DNA of 64,000 nucleotides from Legionella taurinensis (GTDB taxonomy: Bacteria > Pseudomonadota > Gammaproteobacteria > Legionellales > Legionellaceae), in contig NZ_UGOZ01000001.1 of assembly GCF_900452865.1 (NCBI RefSeq), forward strand, positions 310,001 through 374,000, read 5' to 3'. Made by a program: the position numbers and the translations under genes. The notes under the pieces were generated by a model. It was not told the DNA's origin, did not search any database, and saw nothing but the letters and a program-made list of their open reading frames with translations. Each line of letters starts with the position of its first letter. Within the stretch, counting starts at the first letter, position 1. Positions 61,175-64,000 of this stretch are shown here, piece by piece.

Positions 61175-62599
61175 ATGTTCAAGAAAATTTTAATCAGCAA
61201 TCGGGGCGAAATTGCTTTACGCATTGTGCGTGCCTGCAAGGAAATGGGGATTGCCGCTGTGGCCATTCACAGTGAGGCTGATCGTTACTCCCTGCATGTC
61301 AAGCGGGCTTCTCACTCCCATTGCTTGAGCAGCAAGCCTCTGGATGCTTATCTGAATGGCCATCGCATCATTGAATGCGCCAAGGCAGCCGGTTGTGAAG
61401 CGATACATCCCGGGTATGGTTTTTTATCGGAAAATGCGGATTTTGCCCTGGCCTGTGAACAGGCTGGTCTTGTGTTTATCGGTCCTCGCGCAGACGTGAT
61501 AGCCATCATGGGATCCAAAGTGGCCGCACGCAAAGCCATGCAGCGCGCCGGCATTCCGGTCATCCCGGGCAGCGAAGGCAATCTTGAATCGGTCGAGGAC
61601 GCATTAGCCTCTGCCGAACGACTCGGCTACCCGGTGATGCTTAAAGCGACATTTGGCGGGGGCGGCCGCGGTATTCGTCTGTGTTACGAGCCTGACCATG
61701 TTCGGCAGCAGTTTGCGCGCGCGCAATCCGAGGCGGAAAAAGCGTTTGGTGATAACCATGTGTTTATGGAGAAATTCATTGCCAATCCGCGCCACATCGA
61801 AGTCCAGATTCTGGCGGATCATTATGGAAAGGTCCTTCATCTGTTCGAACGTGATTGCTCTATTCAACGCCGGCATCAGAAACTGGTCGAAATTGCGCCG
61901 GCGGTACAGCTGAATCAGGCCACACGCGAGATGTTGTATGCTTACGCCATTAAAGCCGCAAAAGAAGTCGGTTATACCAATGCCGGTACGGTCGAGTTCA
62001 TTCTTGATGAGGACAATCAGGCTTATTTTCTTGAGATGAATACCCGCCTGCAGGTGGAGCATCCAGTCACGGAACAAATCACCGGGATTGATTTGGTTCA
62101 GGAACAGATTAAAATCGCCGCAGGCGAACCCCTCCCGATGCAGCAGGAACAGATTAACCGCAATGGTTTTGCCATTGAATTCCGCATTAACGCTGAAGAT
62201 CCCCAGAATGATTTTCTGCCCAGTTTTGGACGGGTGACCCGTTATTATGCCCCAGGAGGGCCTGGAGTAAGAACGGACAGTGCCATTTATACCGGCTATT
62301 CCATTCCGCCTTATTATGATTCGCTTTGCGCCAAACTGACCGTATGGAGTCTGGATTGGCCGTCGGCTATCCGCCGCGCACGCCGGGCCCTGGAAGAAAT
62401 GCGCCTGTTTGGAATAAAAACCACCATCCCTTATTACCTTGAGATGATTAAATCCGAGGAGTTCTTGCAAGGGCAGTTAAATACAGGACTCGTGGAGTCC
62501 CATCCAGAATGGCTGCAGTATTCCAATAAATCGCTGCCTCAGCATAAAGCCGCGGTGATTGCCGCGGCCATTGCCCGCCTGGGCATGAAAAAGAATTAG
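61175..62599 (+). CDS. Biotin carboxylase (ATP-grasp) subunit, AccC/PycA-like
   Basis: Carboxylates biotin on a carrier protein using ATP and bicarbonate. The 474-residue product has the N-terminal [19 protein letters not shown] domain, the ATP-grasp glycine loop [25 protein letters not shown], and [14 protein letters not shown] with the catalytic Arg. It stands alone, without an accB-type carrier gene, so it may serve a pyruvate or other acyl-CoA carboxylase rather than acetyl-CoA carboxylase. Its end overlaps the convergent panC by 4 bp. Confidence 0.88.
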   Translation: MFKKILISNRGEIALRIVRACKEMGIAAVAIHSEADRYSLHVKRASHSHCLSSKPLDAYLNGHRIIECAKAAGCEAIHPGYGFLSENADFALACEQAGLVFIGPRADVIAIMGSKVAARKAMQRAGIPVIPGSEGNLESVEDALASAERLGYPVMLKATFGGGGRGIRLCYEPDHVRQQFARAQSEAEKAFGDNHVFMEKFIANPRHIEVQILADHYGKVLHLFERDCSIQRRHQKLVEIAPAVQLNQATREMLYAYAIKAAKEVGYTNAGTVEFILDEDNQAYFLEMNTRLQVEHPVTEQITGIDLVQEQIKIAAGEPLPMQQEQINRNGFAIEFRINAEDPQNDFLPSFGRVTRYYAPGGPGVRTDSAIYTGYSIPPYYDSLCAKLTVWSLDWPSAIRRARRALEEMRLFGIKTTIPYYLEMIKSEEFLQGQLNTGLVESHPEWLQYSNKSLPQHKAAVIAAAIARLGMKKN

Positions 62600-63357
62600 C
62601 TGAGCGCGTAATTGTCAATCAGACGGATATCATCAATGAGGACGGCGGCAAAGCGGCGACCGTCCTGCTCGTGAAGGTACTCCACCTCAATGCCGGCAGC
62701 CTGCATGTCTTTTTGCAACGCGTCTATCGTTTTATCCTGGTGAAAAAGGCGAGCGAAGGTTTCCGCTTTAAGACGCTGGGCGTTGTTGAGGCGATTGTTA
62801 CGCGAACTGAAAGCCAAACCGCTGGGCTCCCGGATGGTGGGGCAGGGGATAATCGCAATCGGCAGAAAAAAAGCGTCAACCATGCCGCGAATGAGCCGGT
62901 ATTGCTGATAATCTTTTTCGCCAAAATAAGCCTTTTGCGGTCTGACTAAATTCAATAATTTTAAAACAATGGTTAATACGCCGGTGAAATGGCCGGGGCG
63001 GTGAATGCCTTCCATGCACTGGCTTAAATGAGTCTCATGCACCTGATAATGATACCCGTCTTGATAGATTTCCTGCTCGGTAGGCAATAAACAGAAATCG
63101 ACGCCGCTTTTTTCCAATAAGTGTAAATCCGCTTCAAGGGTGCGCGGGTAGTGGGTGAAGTCGTCCGGCCGGTTAAATTGAGTCGGATTAATAAAAAGGC
63201 TGGCTGCAGTGTAATGATTCTGCTGTTGGCTGATGGCATACAAGGACGCATGGCCGGCATGGAGATTGCCCATGGTAGGGACAAAGCCCAGGCTTGAGTC
63301 AGCCGGCAGCGTTCGGCGGAACTGAATCCACTCATCCAGGTGATGAAAAATGCGCAT
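62596..63357 (-). CDS. panC: Pantothenate synthetase
   Basis: ATP-dependent ligation of pantoate and beta-alanine. The 253-residue product has the HIGH-like motif [27 protein letters not shown], and [14 protein letters not shown] corresponding to the KMSKS-like region. It is second in a panB-panC operon, 42 bp after panB. Confidence 0.96.
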   Translation of the reverse strand: MRIFHHLDEWIQFRRTLPADSSLGFVPTMGNLHAGHASLYAISQQQNHYTAASLFINPTQFNRPDDFTHYPRTLEADLHLLEKSGVDFCLLPTEQEIYQDGYHYQVHETHLSQCMEGIHRPGHFTGVLTIVLKLLNLVRPQKAYFGEKDYQQYRLIRGMVDAFFLPIAIIPCPTIREPSGLAFSSRNNRLNNAQRLKAETFARLFHQDKTIDALQKDMQAAGIEVEYLHEQDGRRFAAVLIDDIRLIDNYALS

Positions 63358-63399
63358 GGTTAATCCTGTTGATGAAAGCCCCGCAACCGGGGCTTGTAA

Positions 63400-63999
63400 T
63401 TAAAAGGCATGATCAGGCGTTGGGAATGCGGCTTGTCGAACCTCATCCACGTAAGCATTGATGGCGTTTAAGGTTAGCGCCTTCCCATTCAGGTATTGCT
63501 TTAAAAACTTAGGCCTGAATTCCGATTGCAGGCCCAACATGTCATGCCAGACAAGAACCTGCCCGTCCGTGCCGACCCCGGCGCCAATGCCGATGGTGGG
63601 AATGGAAAGTGCCTGTGTGATGGTTTCTGCGACGGACAATGGAACACACTCAATCACCAGCGCGGTACAACCGGCCGCTTCCAGGCGTTGCGCCTGACGC
63701 AGTAGCTCGGTGGCCTGTTTTTCTTCTCGACCCTGAACTTTATAGCCGCCCAATTGGTAAAACGATTGCGGTGTTAAACCGATGTGGCCGATGACAGGCA
63801 CCCCAGCGGTGACCAAATGAGCAATTGTTTGACAGGTGTCCTCATCGCCGCCTTCAATTTTTACGGCATGAGCGCCTGCCTGCATGAGTTGTCTGACACT
63901 TTCAACCGTGTCGCGTAAAGAAAGGCGATGGCATAAAAAAGGCAAATCACTGATTAAAAATTGCTGGGTCAGGCCGCGGGCGACCGCTTGGGTATGCAG
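63400..63999 (-). CDS. panB: 3-methyl-2-oxobutanoate hydroxymethyltransferase (5' end beyond window)
   Basis: Transfers a hydroxymethyl group to alpha-ketoisovalerate to give ketopantoate. The frame is open to the window edge, so the first ~65 residues are missing; about 200 remain, reading HTQAVARGLTQQFLIS near the edge. Family motifs HAVKIEGG, GHIGLTPQS, VIECVP and IGIGAGVGTDGQVLVWHDMLG are present. It belongs to the panBC operon. Confidence 0.95.
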   Translation of the reverse strand: MHTQAVARGLTQQFLISDLPFLCHRLSLRDTVESVRQLMQAGAHAVKIEGGDEDTCQTIAHLVTAGVPVIGHIGLTPQSFYQLGGYKVQGREEKQATELLRQAQRLEAAGCTALVIECVPLSVAETITQALSIPTIGIGAGVGTDGQVLVWHDMLGLQSEFRPKFLKQYLNGKALTLNAINAYVDEVRQAAFPTPDHAF

Positions 64000-64000
64000 A

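Overview
The window looks like chromosome of a Legionella-type gammaproteobacterium. The evidence is a legiobactin-like NIS siderophore operon, several large coiled-coil/membrane proteins that resemble Dot/Icm effectors, VanX-like and PhyH-like accessory enzymes, and gammaproteobacterial gene order in the housekeeping blocks. Base composition looks close to 50% G+C by eye, higher than L. pneumophila, so this is probably another species. Genus assignment is inference; no secretion-system gene lies in the window.

Layout. 1-7.9 kb: the end of aroE, a patatin-like lipase, two large membrane/coiled-coil proteins flanking a POT peptide transporter, and an unknown protein. 7.9-9.2 kb: a pgsA-like gene and hda. 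9.3-13.5 kb: a three-gene lbtABC-like siderophore operon behind a promoter with an overlapping Fur box. 13.6-18.9 kb: yhbY divergent from rlmE-ftsH-folP-glmM. 18.9-21.3 kb: an 800-residue coiled-coil protein. 21.5-37.2 kb: tpiA-secG-tRNA-Leu(GAG)-nuoA to nuoN, a complete 14-gene complex I operon. 37.2-46.2 kb: tRNA-fMet-rimP-nusA-infB-rbfA-truB-rpsO-pnp, the classical metY-nusA-pnp cluster. 46.3-52.6 kb: a GTPase-like membrane protein, folE, hinT, ppa, a Kef-type antiporter and a degenerate amidohydrolase. 52.8-57.7 kb: an accessory block with an APC permease, priC, a small unknown, a secreted FAD oxidoreductase and an unknown 259-residue protein. 57.7-61.1 kb: a VanX-like dipeptidase, a PhyH-family oxygenase, a frameshifted ZIP-like transporter, a periplasmic thioredoxin-like protein and an unknown. 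61.2-64 kb: an orphan biotin carboxylase, panC and part of panB.

The most interesting signal is regulatory. Four intergenic sites (5329-5348, 52808-52827, 54890-54909, 56827-56846) carry tandem TTAA half-sites with an 11-bp period, matching the PmrA box described for Legionella and Salmonella. Each is followed after exactly 7 nt by a -10-like hexamer and then by a start codon. They precede a 577-residue effector-like protein, the APC permease, a 136-residue unknown and a 259-residue unknown. In Legionella PmrA controls Dot/Icm effectors, so these genes are candidate members of a host-interaction regulon.

Other points worth attention are a patchwork of lost metal ligands in the amidohydrolase, a single-base frameshift in a T-run of the ZIP gene, a degenerate GTPase-like domain fused to a membrane hairpin, and a Glu-rich C-terminal tail resembling an E-block secretion signal. 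The housekeeping blocks are ordinary and their gene order is as expected.
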